64,000 nt of DNA from Datura wrightii (taxonomy: Eukaryota > Streptophyta > Magnoliopsida > Solanales > Solanaceae), in contig JASDFA010000019.1 in assembly GCA_035772735.1 (NCBI GenBank), positions 89,650,001 through 89,714,000 on the forward strand. Direction: 5' to 3'. Under the pieces are notes generated by a model that had not been told where the DNA came from, did no database searches, and saw only the letters and a list, made by a program, of their open reading frames with translations. The translations under genes and the position numbers were made by a program. Below are positions 1 through 11,468 of this stretch, one piece after another (within the stretch, counting starts at the first letter, position 1; each line of letters starts with the position of its first letter).

Positions 1-883
1 CGATACAGCATAGAGTAAGCGATCAGTACGAGGAATGTACCGAGTATGCAGGGTAAGTAAAACTGCTTAAGTAAGTAAAATCATTTAAGGACAATGCGTA
101 ATGTAAACATAAACATTAAGAATCTGAGAGTAGGACTTGCATGCATTTTTTCTAAAATCATGAGCTCATCATAACATAATATATCATCTTAACATATCAT
201 AACATAATCGATTGACCTAAAGCTAAAATCTGACATTTATAAGTAAAGCTGAACATTGAGTCAAACCTGCTTTAGAACATGCTTACATATGTAAATTTCA
301 TGAATAATGAACATGCATAACTGAAATTACGAGGAACAATGGGAGACTCATCTTGTAACCGACATACCACGATAGAGCTTAGGTGGTCCCAACTATCACA
401 CTCAAGTAGGTAGAGGTGCCAAAAGACTTGCCAGGGCTAGGGACGATACCATGATATCGATATCAAGCTCATGGGCCGATAGGGCCGAGGATAGCTCACA
501 AGGGAGGTCCCGAAGTAACATAGTAGTATAAGCTTACATTGGCACGTAGTTCTGAGGTGTAGGGTGATTGACCTTAGCCTACTCGGTGCTAGACACTACT
601 CCCAAAAACATGCATATGCTCTACATCGTTATTCAACGAAGCTTAACATCGTCTATTGACAAACCTCAATCATCATCTATATATCAAAGTTGAAAACATG
701 TATATGAGAAGTTTTAACTCTAACCATACCACAAGCTAAAAAATTATTGGGAGTCTTCGCTCCCAAACCATGTGGTAAGCGTAATTCAAGAAAATCATAA
801 TTCATTCTTTAACATGTGGGTATTGCCCAAAGCTTTATCGGACTTGAAATTACTCAATTAATATCGAAAACATGATTATAAAC
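1..883 (-). repeat. Outer Tekay-like LTR, part 1 (3' half, cut by window edge)
   Basis: Read on the minus strand this matches, block by block, the second half of the plus-strand LTR at 27410-29709. Shared blocks are the passage with a TTGGGAG/CTCCCAA pair near 749-770, the block around 590-610 (GGGAGTAGTGT on the minus strand), the CCCATTGTTCC block near 340, and the hairpin at 24-42. It stops at 883, where the Del element is inserted, and resumes at 11675. The last few hundred bases of the LTR lie left of the window. It contains no gene. Whether the parent was a solo LTR or a complete element cannot be told. Confidence 0.7.
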
Positions 884-3643
884 TGTCACGCCCCACCTTG
901 GGGGGTATGACTGGCACCTGGTGCCCTACTAAGACCTGACTTGCTGAACTGTTAAGCCTGGGCGCATCTGGCGCCTGGCTGGCTTTAGCTCAAATTTCTG
1001 GAAACAAAGGGCTATATAGCGGCTGTAAATACAGCCCCCGGCCCATTGGCCCATAGCCTTCTGTACCTGTATTACAGCTGACCAGAAACAAGGCAATTCA
1101 GGGGAACCTATGCGGGCCGACAAGGCCACCATGCTGTCTAGTTATCTGCAACTCAAGCATAACATACTGAAAAGCTACGTGACCGGCAAGGTCACCACTA
1201 CTGGTAAACTATGGCCCCACACGGCCATTACAAAAGAAAGAAGTAGTAAAGGCAACTATACAACTGCACGGCCCCACACGACCGGCTCATCTGACCACAG
1301 GAAATATAAACAGACTGCAAGCCTCTAAGAAGGATAATAAAAAATGATCGGGACAGGGCCCCGACCTACCCGTACTGTACAACAAAAGGAACTGAACTAC
1401 ACCTCTAGAAATTCAGTCTCTAGATGACAGGAGCTGAATATTCGACCGCTGATGGGGATCACGTGGTATCGCCTGCGCGTCTATGGGTACCTGCAGGCAA
1501 GTAATGCAGCACCCCACTGGGCGTCAGTACCGCTGGTACTGAGTATGTAAAGCAAACTGAATACAGCTGAATACAAGTAATATAACTAAAAATTCTAAAT
1601 AGTATGAGATAACTGAATCTGTAAGAACTGAAGGGATATCTGAAATCAATCACATAACTGTCAAAACTGAAATAAGAAGGAGTAGATAACTGTCTGATAG
1701 TGTAGATCGTACCTGTTCTTAATCATACTGAAGGGAGTAGGAATCATACCTGGAGACGTATCATTCTACTACTAATCTACTCGTATCTACTGTAATGTGG
1801 TATAACATACATAACATAACATAGCATACACAACCTTACCCAGCCCCCATAAGCCGGGAGGTACAATCAACACAGAATCTATACCCCTACCCCGGTCAAC
1901 CCATCTCCTACACTGGATGTAAGCATCCGGCTGGTCCCCTGGGTATGCACTTGGGCTCACTGAGCCCCTGACTATAACTGCATCTGAGTCCGGAGGACTC
2001 CTGAATCTGCACCCGGGCGTATCCGCTCGACTGGGGTGTGTAAGGGCCGATCAAGGCACAAGTATGGGGAAAACTGGCATCCCATCTTCGTCCCTTGGCG
2101 GGACGGCATGCCACTCTGTAGAGTGACGTATCCTCGTCCTCTGGTGGATGAGTCGATACAGCTATTAACCCTGGGCGGTCATGGATGCTAGGTGATCCAA
2201 CCCCAAACAATACAATGGTCTCAACTGGTAATACTATCTGAGTATCTCGTATGCTGAGGCTAATAGGGATAAAGTATCATATATATTACATGCTGGGCTA
2301 CTGATAGTAATCTGTACGTATTTAATACGTGCTGAGGCAGGTACAGATGTATAAATATGAACATAGTCTCCTGCCGGGCTGTACTGAGCAAATGCTATAA
2401 GGTAATGTTTCTGCTGAAGATTCTGCTGTTTACTAAGTCTCTGTATACACTATATGCTGGACTAATGATAGAAATAAGTACATACTTAATACATGCTGAG
2501 GCTGGAAGTACTATATATGTATGCACGAATATAATCTTTCTGCTAGGCTACGTTGTATACTAACTTTCTATAGTAGCAGGATTTACTAATCCTGACATGC
2601 TTTCTGAACTTCATTTTAGTCTGCTATTCTATTTCTGAAGTGCTTTACGGGTATTGCATTACTGTACAGGGTTTCAACTGAATACAACCATATCTCAACA
2701 TGGCATATCACAATACATACTGAGTATACTGGGCAATCTCTAACACTTGCGTTAAAATCTATATCATACCGTTAGGTTCATACACATTACAACCCAATGT
2801 TTCTCACATCGTACCACCATTCATAATAATGCAATACTCGACTTCTGAACATTCTACTGGTCTGAACATTGCTATATTATCTCAATATTACTTAACTTGC
2901 CGAGGAAACTAACTTTACATACCTTATCTTCGACAATTCATCCGTCGGACGAAGCTCGGCCGGTACTTCAACTATTTTCTCCCAACTGCATTCATAAATA
3001 CGTCAATCAATACTAAATACAACATTATTGTAAAGAGAGACGTTACTTTCGATTTAATTTATAGCCTAAACTTAGGCTTATCGAAAGACGGTCAAAAACT
3101 CGCTATTTTTCAGCGGCCCAGAAGGGAGAAATATTTACTTCTCAGCTAGGAACACATAGACATTAATTTAGAGCAATTCTACTTACTTTAGTTCGGCGGC
3201 TCGCCGATTCGTCGGCCGTATTTCGTGAAACTAATTCCGTAGAAATTCTCTCTGCTGCTAAATACCTTGGTATCTAGGATTAATTTGGGTTTGGGCAGCG
3301 TTTGGCAGCGTAATCGGACGAAAATATTTGATTTCCTACGTCTTCTCTCTGTTTACAGCGAGTTCTGGAAATTTATAAAGTATAATCTGATTTGGACTGA
3401 AGTGGAGGCTTTTATACTTGGACCTGGACCTGGGCAATGTGGCACGGAGCCATCGCGGAGGCCTCACCTCCGTGACACGCTGCCATCGCGGAGGGGCTCT
3501 GCCTCGGCTCCTCCCGCGATGGTTCGACGGGTTTCTCGTCCGATCTTTTCCCGGGCCTTTCCCTAGCACGTATGGCTTTCAAATATGCTTAACCAACGTG
3601 CGAATAGGTCATCTAAGTGCCGGGAATTCTACGGGGTATAACA
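884..3643 (-). repeat. 3' LTR of the Del/Tekay element
   Basis: Length is 2760 bp, the same as the copy at 8910-11669 (constant offset 8026), with substitutions only and no visible indel. On the minus strand U3 begins at 3643 with TGTTATACCCC. A GC-rich inverted-repeat block (3443-3530) precedes a TATA box (minus TATAAAAG, 3409-3416), and a splice-donor-like site lies at 2922. Short ORFs within it, including a 100-codon one near 1908-2210, recur in the other LTR copies and show no recognisable domain, so I do not call them genes. Confidence 0.95.
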
Positions 3644-3658
3644 TTCTCCCCCCCTTAG
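3644..3658 (-). promoter_or_regulatory. Polypurine tract of the Del/Tekay element
   Basis: On the minus strand the sequence AAGGGGGGAGAA runs directly into the 3' LTR start TGTTATA. Just upstream is a GACGAATG motif, which also precedes the polypurine tract of the second Tekay element near 48500. The tract primes plus-strand DNA synthesis. Confidence 0.9.
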
Positions 3659-3911
3659 GAACATTCGTCCCCGAATGTATACTGCTGTCTAAAGAACTGT
3701 TCACTCTAGTTTCTGGGAAAATTTTGGCAGAGTTTCCCCTGTAATATGGACTATCGCAACGCCCTGAAACGCAGAAAAGTCCAACACAGGCACTGCACAC
3801 AATATTCTACAATCCACTGGACAACTAAATACCACTTCTTTCTTTATCATTTACAACATACGTATCATAAAGTACTGTATAAGCAATGATACGGACATAC
3901 CTGTCATCTGA

Positions 3912-5033
3912 CTAGGCCTGAAATAAGTGAGGATATCTGATTTTCATGTCTTCTTCAGCCTCCCACATCATTTCTTCCCGGTTTCTATTACGCCACAATA
4001 CCTTGACAGATGCAACGTCTTTAGTTCTCAACCTGCGAATCTGTCTGTCTAAGATAGCTACGGGAACCTCTTCGTAGGCTAACTCTTCTGTGACCTGAAC
4101 ATCCTGGACTGGAACTACTGTAGAAGGGTCCCCTACGAACCTCCTTATCATAGAAACATGGAATAGTGGGTGAACAGATGCTAATTCTGGAGGCAAGTTT
4201 AACTCGTATGCCACGCGGCCTATTCTTCGCCGAATTTGATACGGCCCAATGAATCTTGGGCTAAGCTTTCCTTTCTTGCCAAACCTCATTACCCCTTTCA
4301 TCGGGGATACTTTCAGATATACACAGTCGTTTACCGAAAATTCTAGATTTCTGCGCCGTCTATCTGCGTATGACTTCTGACGACTCTGAGCGGTCAGTAA
4401 ACGTTCTCGGATAAGCTTTATCTTTTCCTCGGACTGCCGAACAATGTCTGGGCCAACTAATGCTGATTCTCCTATCTCAAACCAGCCCAACAGCGATCTA
4501 CATTTTCGCCCGTATAATGCCTCGAAAGGCGCCATCTGAATAGCTGAATGGTAGCTGTTATTATAAGCAAATTCAATTAACGAAAGATGTTCATCCCAGC
4601 TACCCCCAAAATCTAACACACACGCTCGTAACATATCTTCGAGCGTCTGAATTGTACGTTCGGCCTGCCCATCTGTTTGAGGATGAAATGCTGTGCTCAG
4701 ATTAATCTGCGTCCCCAGACCTTTCTGAAATGACTGCCAGAACCTAGCTGTAAACTGTGCTCCCCTGTCTGAAATGATAGATACCGGCACGCCATGCAAT
4801 CTAACTATTTCTCTGATATACAATTCGGCATAATCCTCAGCTGAGAAGGTAGCCCTTACTGGCAGGAAATGAGCTGATTTTGTCAGCCTGTCCACTATTA
4901 CCCAAATGGAATCATTTCTGCGTCTAGTACGGGGTAACCCTGTTACAAAATCCATGTTTATTACTTCCCATTTCCACGTAGGTATTATTATCTCCTGAGT
5001 CAAACCACCCGGTTTCTGGTGCTCTGCTTTCAC
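3912..5033 (-). pseudogene. Integrase core and chromodomain, cut off from gag-pol by an amber stop
   Basis: These 373 codons continue gag-pol in the same frame directly after the stop at 5034-5036; there is no frameshift. The integrase catalytic triad is complete: D in NMDFVTGL (residue 28 here), D in IISDRG (89) and E in QAERT (125), giving the expected D-X35-E spacing. The C-terminal segment has ILDRQIRRLR, VKVLWRN and WEAEEDM, a chromodomain-like ending typical of Del/Tekay integrases; in the family it is thought to target integration to heterochromatin. The first residue is a GTG valine, so there is no independent start codon. Unless the stop is read through, this part is not made. Confidence 0.9.
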
Positions 5034-8000
5034 CTACTGACAATTAGCACACCTAGATACAAATTCAGCTATCTCAGTTTTCATACCTGGCCACCAATAG
5101 ATGTCTCTGATGTCGTGGTACATTTTCGTCGCCCCTGGGTGAAGGGAATAGAGAGCGTAGTGTACCTCATGCATGATCTGTCCACGAAGTCCTGCGACAT
5201 TCGGGACACAAAGGCGGTCCTTACAATGTAGCACACCATCCTCGGTTATCTGAAAATCTGGCTCCTTACCTTTCTGAACTCTATCTCTGAGCTGAACTAA
5301 ATCGGGATCCTCATACTGCCGTTCTTTTACCTCTGTAACTAACGATGACACTGCAGAATTCTGAATTACTGGTCCATTATTTCCTATTTCTATTACTCGA
5401 ACGGCTAGGCCAGCTAACTGATGAATTTCTTTAGTTAATTTCTGTTTCTCAGGTCGCAAATATGCCAAACTCCCCATTGACTTACGGCTCAGGGCATCTG
5501 CTACCACATTAGCTTTTCCGGGGTGGTACAAAATATTCACATCATAGTCTTTCAACAACTCTAACCAGCGGCGTTGCCGCAGATTCAACTCCCTCTGGGT
5601 GAAAATGTATTGTAAGCTCTTATGGTCTGTATAAATGTCAACATGGACGCCATACAGATAATGCCTCCACATCTTCAAGGCATGAATTACTGCAGCCAAC
5701 TCTAAGTCATGAGTGGGGTAATTCCTTTCATGCTTTTTCAGCTGCCTGGAAGCATATGCAATTACTTTACCATGCTGCATCAATACACAGCCCAATCCGA
5801 CACTTGACGCGTCGCAATAGACTGAATAACCTTCTGTGCCTTCCGGCAGTGCTAATACGGGAGCGGAGGTCAATCTATCTTTCAGTTCCTGGAAACTCTG
5901 CTCACATGCCTCCGTCCACTGAAACTTTGCTGCTTTCTGTGTCAATTTTGTTAAAGGTGCTGCAATAGTTGAGAATCCCTCAACGAACCTCCGATAGTAT
6001 CCTGCCAACCCCAGAAAGCTACGAACTTCAGTCGGGGTGGTAGGCCTAGGCCATGACTTAACTGCTTCTATCTTCTGCTTATCTACCTGTATACCAGCGT
6101 CTGAGATAATATGCCTTAAAAAGGCCACTGAGTTAAGCCAGAATTCACACTTCGAAAACTTAGCATACAACTGGCGGTCCCTGAGAATCTGGAGCACTGT
6201 TCGCAAATGAATCCGGTGATCTGCTTCAGAGCGAGAATACACCAGAATGTCATCAATGAATACTATCACGAACAAGTCCAGGAAAGGCCTGAAAATACTA
6301 TTCATCAGGTCCATAAAAACTGCTGGGGCGTTCGTTAGCCCGAAGGACATAACCAGAAATTCAAAATGCCCATATCGGGTCCTGAATGCTGTCTTAGGAA
6401 TATCCCTCTCACGTACTCGGACCTGGTGATATCCGGACCGCAAGTCAATCTTAGAGAAGTATCTGGCTCCCTGTAACTGATCAAATAGGTCATCAATCCT
6501 AGGAAGCGGATACTTGTTCTTTACTGTTACTTTGTTTAACTGCCGATAATCTATGCACATTCGGAGTGAGCCATCTTTCTTTCTTACAAACAGGACTGGC
6601 GCACCCCATGGGGAAGTACTCGGCCTGATAAAACCTTTATCTAACAAGTCTTTCAACTGCTCCTTTAATTCTCTGAGATCTGCAGGAGCCATACGATAAG
6701 GAGGTATTGATATTGGCTGAGTGCCTGGTAGCAAATCAATAGCGAAGTCTATTTCCCTTTCTGGGGGAATACCAGGTAACTCATCAGGAAATACATCTGG
6801 GAATTCATTTACCACTGGAACAGACTGGAGTGTCGGAGATTCTGCTTGGACATCCTGAACTCTGACAAGGTGGTAAATGCACCCCTTAGATATCAACTTT
6901 CTCGCCTGAAGGTAGGAAATAAACCTACCTTTTGGCGTAGCGGTGCTACCCTTCCACTCCCGTACTGCCTCCCCCGGGAAGTGGAATCGGACCGTTTTGG
7001 TCCAACATTCAACATTGGCAAAGCATGGCACTAACCAGTCCATACCCATTATGGCATCGAAGTCTATCATTTCTAACTCGACCAGATCTACTGTGGTCTG
7101 ACGGTCAACAATCTCTACTGTACACCCGCGGTAAATTCGGCTAGCTGTGATAGAGTCACCGACGGGCGTAGATACTAAGAAGGGCTGCCGTAATGATTCT
7201 GGTACAATACTAAACTTCCGTGCCACAAATGGAGTAATATAGGACAAAGTAGACCCTAGATCAATTAGCACATAAGCAGGGTGTGAGCAGATAGTTAGCA
7301 TACCTGTCACAACATCAAGCGATGCCTCTGAATCTTGCCTCCCTGGTAGGGCATACGTGCGGCTTGGACCCGCACCTGTACTGGAGGCCCCTGATCTGCC
7401 TCGACCCCTGCCTGCTGAAACTGGGGGCCTACGCCCAGTCGAGGATGTTGTGGCTCGTGACCCTGCTGATGTCCTATCCTGTCTATCGCGGTCCTCTCGA
7501 CCTCTGGCTGGGCAATCTTTCATCAAATGGCCTTCTTGTCCACAAATATAACATGCGGTGGAGCCATATCTGCATGCTCCAGGATGGCGTCGACTGCATA
7601 TAGGGCAAAGTGGTAGGGTATACCTACTCTTCTCTGCCTTCCTCTGTAATGGTGAATCTGCCATCTGCGAGCCTCTACCAGTCCCTGACTGCCCCCTGCG
7701 GCTGGATCTACCCCCCTGCGACTGTGGCGGAGGCGGGGGCCTGGGCGGCCTGTCTGACATTCGGGGCCTGGGTCCTCCCCGGGCCTCTCCCTGTAATTCA
7801 ACTGGCCTGTCCCGGCGACGCTGTTCCTGATTAACCCTTCTGACCTCTCGTTGCCGCTGCCTGATGCCCTCAATATTCTGAGCAAATGTCTGAATGCGAG
7901 CAATATCCATGTCCTCTCGCAGTGTAGCTGTAGTACAAATCTCAACATATTCTGGATTCAAGCCTGTAATGAAGCGATGCACTCTGGATGCCATGGTATC

Positions 8001-8696
8001 AACGAAGGCTGGTGCATATCGGTCTAGAGAATCAAACTGCAAAGAATATTCCCGAACACTCATGGCCCCCTGTTCTAGATGTAGGAACTGGTCTACCCGG
8101 GCCTGTCGAATCTCCCGTGGCAGATAATGATCCAGAAAGGCTCCTGAAAAGCTGGACCAGGTGGGAGGGGAAGCATCTCTCCCTCGGGACCTTTCCCAGC
8201 TTTCGTACCATAACACCGCAATATCCCGTAACCGGAATGCGGTCATCTCAACTGACTCGGTAGACGTGGCATGCATAATCCTGAAGATTCTCTGCATCTG
8301 ATCCAGAAAATCTTGGGGGTCCTCTGTTCGGTCCGTGCCTGTGAACTGTGGGGGATTCAGGGCTAAGAATTCTCGGACCCTCGAACTACCGGGCCCTCCT
8401 GATGATTCTGCAGCTGTAGATGGCATTGGCTGACGCTGAGCAGCCATCATCTGTGCTAACAAAACTACAGCACTCCTAACCTCCTGATCAGAAGGAGTCA
8501 ATATAGGGGCTGCTGAAGGTAATGTCGCCCCAGGTGACTCCTGACGTGGTGGAGACTGCTGAGGAGGCTGAGATGAAGCCTCTATAGGGCCCTCTGATCG
8601 GGCTGTCTCCAAATGAGGGGGAGGCATCCTGCTGGTGCCCTCCCCTGCTGCAATGTCTAAGCTCCGACCTGTGACGGGATGGCGCTGGTCTGACAT
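5034..8696 (-). CDS. Gag-protease-RT-RNase H-integrase zinc domain polyprotein (truncated by amber stop)
   Basis: This is 1220 codons from the start MSDQRHP to a TAG at 5034-5036. The frame is open 48 codons further upstream, but I prefer this ATG because it starts the gag-like sequence and lies 3 bases after an acceptor-like AG. Gag spans about residues 100-300 (EFLALNPPQF motif). Zinc-binding motifs are CPICSRRHPGAC (364-375) and a CCHC knuckle (C382, C385, H390, C395). Protease has IDLGST (D479), where related elements usually have a residue other than L before G. RT carries FIDD (813-816). RNase H has D962, E999 and D1024. The integrase zinc domain has H1179, H1186, C1216 and C1219. The next codon is TAG; other copies in this window have CAG or CAA there, so it is a recent nonsense change. 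Gag and pol share one frame, as is usual in this lineage. Confidence 0.93.
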   Translation of the reverse strand: MSDQRHPVTGRSLDIAAGEGTSRMPPPHLETARSEGPIEASSQPPQQSPPRQESPGATLPSAAPILTPSDQEVRSAVVLLAQMMAAQRQPMPSTAAESSGGPGSSRVREFLALNPPQFTGTDRTEDPQDFLDQMQRIFRIMHATSTESVEMTAFRLRDIAVLWYESWERSRGRDASPPTWSSFSGAFLDHYLPREIRQARVDQFLHLEQGAMSVREYSLQFDSLDRYAPAFVDTMASRVHRFITGLNPEYVEICTTATLREDMDIARIQTFAQNIEGIRQRQREVRRVNQEQRRRDRPVELQGEARGGPRPRMSDRPPRPPPPPQSQGGRSSRRGQSGTGRGSQMADSPLQRKAEKSRYTLPLCPICSRRHPGACRYGSTACYICGQEGHLMKDCPARGREDRDRQDRTSAGSRATTSSTGRRPPVSAGRGRGRSGASSTGAGPSRTYALPGRQDSEASLDVVTGMLTICSHPAYVLIDLGSTLSYITPFVARKFSIVPESLRQPFLVSTPVGDSITASRIYRGCTVEIVDRQTTVDLVELEMIDFDAIMGMDWLVPCFANVECWTKTVRFHFPGEAVREWKGSTATPKGRFISYLQARKLISKGCIYHLVRVQDVQAESPTLQSVPVVNEFPDVFPDELPGIPPEREIDFAIDLLPGTQPISIPPYRMAPADLRELKEQLKDLLDKGFIRPSTSPWGAPVLFVRKKDGSLRMCIDYRQLNKVTVKNKYPLPRIDDLFDQLQGARYFSKIDLRSGYHQVRVRERDIPKTAFRTRYGHFEFLVMSFGLTNAPAVFMDLMNSIFRPFLDLFVIVFIDDILVYSRSEADHRIHLRTVLQILRDRQLYAKFSKCEFWLNSVAFLRHIISDAGIQVDKQKIEAVKSWPRPTTPTEVRSFLGLAGYYRRFVEGFSTIAAPLTKLTQKAAKFQWTEACEQSFQELKDRLTSAPVLALPEGTEGYSVYCDASSVGLGCVLMQHGKVIAYASRQLKKHERNYPTHDLELAAVIHALKMWRHYLYGVHVDIYTDHKSLQYIFTQRELNLRQRRWLELLKDYDVNILYHPGKANVVADALSRKSMGSLAYLRPEKQKLTKEIHQLAGLAVRVIEIGNNGPVIQNSAVSSLVTEVKERQYEDPDLVQLRDRVQKGKEPDFQITEDGVLHCKDRLCVPNVAGLRGQIMHEVHYALYSLHPGATKMYHDIRDIYWWPGMKTEIAEFVSRCANCQ

Positions 8697-8699
8697 TAT

Positions 8700-8712
8700 C
8701 TGTAGCCAAAGA
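8700..8712 (-). other. Candidate splice acceptor before the gag start
   Basis: The minus strand reads TTTGGCTACAG then ATA then the gag ATG. The AG (8701-8700) would join gag to an exon ending at the donor at 10949/10948 in the 5' LTR, removing about 2.25 kb including the primer site. The pyrimidine content upstream is modest. This is an inference with no transcript evidence. Confidence 0.4.
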
Positions 8713-8893
8713 ATATGGTAAGATTTTTGGAATTCAACCCTATACTGTACAGCTCTATAGCACGACTGAGTCAGAATAAAAGACAACCATCCTATCATGC
8801 CTTGCAGCCTCCTACCCATAGTATGTGGAGCACAACACATCCATGGGCAGGACTCTACTTAGCACGGCTTGCAGACTCCCTGGGATACGACCT

Positions 8894-8905
8894 GCTCTGA
8901 TACCA
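8894..8905 (-). promoter_or_regulatory. Primer-binding site (initiator-Met tRNA)
   Basis: The minus strand reads TGGTATCAGAGC, four bases (AACT) after the 5' LTR ends in TGACA. This complements the 3' end of plant initiator methionine tRNA, the usual primer in this lineage. The same AACT spacer and site occur in the second Tekay element at 40803-40818. Confidence 0.95.
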
Positions 8906-10940
8906 AGTTTGTCACGCCCCACCTTGGGGGGTATCACTGGCACCTAGTGCCCTACTAAGACCTGGCTTGCTGAACTGTTAAGCCTGGGCGCATCTGGTGC
9001 CTGGCTGGCTCTAGCTCAAATTTCTGGAAACAAAGGGCTATATAGCGGCTGTAAATATAGCCCCCGGTCCATTGGCCCATAGCCTTTTGTACCTGTATTA
9101 CAGCTGACCAGAAACAAGGCAATTCAGGGGAACCTATGCGGGCCGACAAGGCCACCATGCTGTCTAGTTATCTGCAACTCAAGCATAACATACTGAAATG
9201 CTACGTGACCGGCAAGGTCACCACTAATGGTAAACTATGGCCCCACACAGCCATTACAAAAGAAAGAAGTAGTAAAGGCAACTATACAACTGCACGGCCC
9301 CACACGACCGGCTCATCTGACCACAGGAAATATAAACAGACTGCAAGCCTCTAAGAAGGATAATAAAAAATGATCGGGACAGGGCCCCGACCTACCCGTA
9401 CTGTACAACAAAAGGAACTGAACTACACCTCTAGAAATTCAGTCTCCAGATGACAGGAGCTGAATATTCGACCGCTGATGGGGATCACGTGGTATCGCCT
9501 GCGCGTCTATGGGTACTTGCAGGCAAGTAATGCAGCGCCCCACTGGGCGTCAGTACCGCTGGTACTGAGTATGTAAAGCAAACTGAATACAGCTGAATAC
9601 AAGTAATATAACTAAAAATTCTGAATAGTATGAGATAACTGAATCTGTAAGAACTGAAGGGATATCTGAAATCAATCACATAATTGTCAAAACTGAAATA
9701 AGAAGGAGTAGATAACTGTCTGATAGTGTAGATCGTACCTGTTCTTAATCATACTGAAGGGAGTAGGAATCATACCTAGAGACGTATCATTCTACTACTA
9801 ATCTACTCGTATCTACTGTAATGTGGTATAACATACATAACATAACATAGCATACACAACCTTACCCGGCCCCCATAAGCCGGGAGGTACAATCAACACA
9901 GAATCTATACCCCTACCCCGGTCAACCCATCTCCTACACTGGCTGTAAGCATCCGGCCGGTCCCCTGGGTATGCACTTGGGCTCGCTGAGCCCCTGACTA
10001 TAACTGCATCTGAGTCCGGAGGACTCCTGAATCTGCACCCGGGCGTATCCGCTCGACTGGGGTGTGTAAGGGCCGATCAAGGCACAAGTATGGGGAAAAC
10101 TGGCATCCCATCTTCGTCCCCTGGTGGGACGGCATGCCACTCCGTAGATTGACGTATCCTCGTCCTCTGGTGGACGAGTCGATACAGCTATTAACCCTGG
10201 GCGGTCATGGATGTTAGGTGATCCAACCCCAAACAATACAATGGTCTCAACTGGTAATACTATCTGAGTATCTCGTATGCTGAGGCTAATAGGGATAAAG
10301 TATCATATATATTACATGCTGGGCTACTGATAGTAATCTGTACGTATTTAATACGTGCTGAGGCAGGTAAAGATGTATAAATATGAACATAGTCTCCTGC
10401 CGGGCTGTACTGAGCAAATGCTATAAGGTAATGTTTCTGCTGAAGATTCTGCTGTTCACTAAGTCTCTGTATACACTATATGCTGGACTAATGATAGAAA
10501 TAAGTACATACTTAATACATGCTGAGGCTGGAAGTACTATATATGTATGCACGAATATAATCTTTCTGCTAGGCTACATTGTATACTAACTTTCTATAGT
10601 AGCAGGATTTACTAATCCTGACATGCTTTCTGAACTTCATTTTAGTCTGCTATTCTATTTTTGAAGTGCTTTACGGGTATTGCATTACTGTACAGGGTTT
10701 CAACTGAATACAACCATATCTAAACATGGCATATCACAATACATACTGAGTATACTGGGCAATCTCTAACACTTGCGTTAAAATCTATATCATACCGTTA
10801 GGTTCATACACATTACAAGCCAATGTTTCTCACATCGTACCACCATTCATAATAACGCAATACTCGACTTCTGAACATTCTACCTGTCTGAACATTGCTA
10901 TATTATCTCAATATTACTTAACTTGCCGAGGAAACTAACT

Positions 10941-10950
10941 TTACATACCT
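10941..10950 (-). other. Candidate splice donor in the 5' LTR
   Basis: The minus strand reads GATAAG then GTATGTAA, a good plant 5' splice site. It is conserved in the related solo LTR (42743) and, as CAG/GTATGT or similar, in the other Tekay-like LTRs (11982 minus, 28071, 39338, 59702). Its function is inferred. Confidence 0.4.
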
Positions 10951-11434
10951 TATCTTCGACTATTCGTTCGTCGGACGAAGCTCGGCCGGTACTTCAACTA
11001 TTTTCTCCCAACTGCATTCATAAATACGTCAATCAATACTAAATACAACATTATTGTAAAGAGCGACGTTACTTTCGATTTAATTTATAGCCTAAACTTA
11101 GGCTTATCGAAAGACGGTCAAAAACTCGCTATTTTTCAGCGGCCCAGAAGGGAGAAATATTTACTTCTCAGCTAGGAACACATAGACATTAATTTATAGC
11201 AATTCTACTTACTTTAGTTCGGCGGCTCGCCGATTCGTCGGTCGTATTTCGTGAAACTAATTCCGTAGAAATGCTCTCTGCTGCTAAATACCTTGGTATC
11301 TAGGATTAATTTGGGTTTGGGCAGCGTTTGGCAGCGTAATCGGACGAAAATATTTGATTTCCTACGTCTTCTCTCTGTTTACAGCGAGTTCTGGAAATTT
11401 ATAAAGTATAATCTGATTTGGACTGAAGTGGAGG

Positions 11435-11442
11435 CTTTTATA
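11435..11442 (-). promoter_or_regulatory. TATA box of the Del/Tekay 5' LTR
   Basis: TATAAAAG on the minus strand, about 230 bases into the LTR and directly downstream of the GC-rich block. The solo LTR of the same family has TATATAAAG at the matching place (42247-42255). Confidence 0.7.
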
Positions 11443-11468
11443 CTTGGACCTGGACCTGGGCAACGTGG

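Noticed and set aside
1908..2210. 100-codon ORF on the minus strand, repeated at 9934-10236 and in part at 43555-43761
   Set aside because: It lies inside LTRs and is repeated only because the LTR is. The compositions are odd and no domain is recognisable.
3267..3744. Overlapping ORFs of 99 and 108 codons in the GC-rich LTR block
   Set aside because: They result from low stop-codon density in GC-rich inverted repeats; the same open frames appear on both strands and in all LTR copies.
7322..8263. Several plus-strand and alternative-frame ORFs opposite gag
   Set aside because: They are shadows of the gag-pol gene on the minus strand, which has clear domains.
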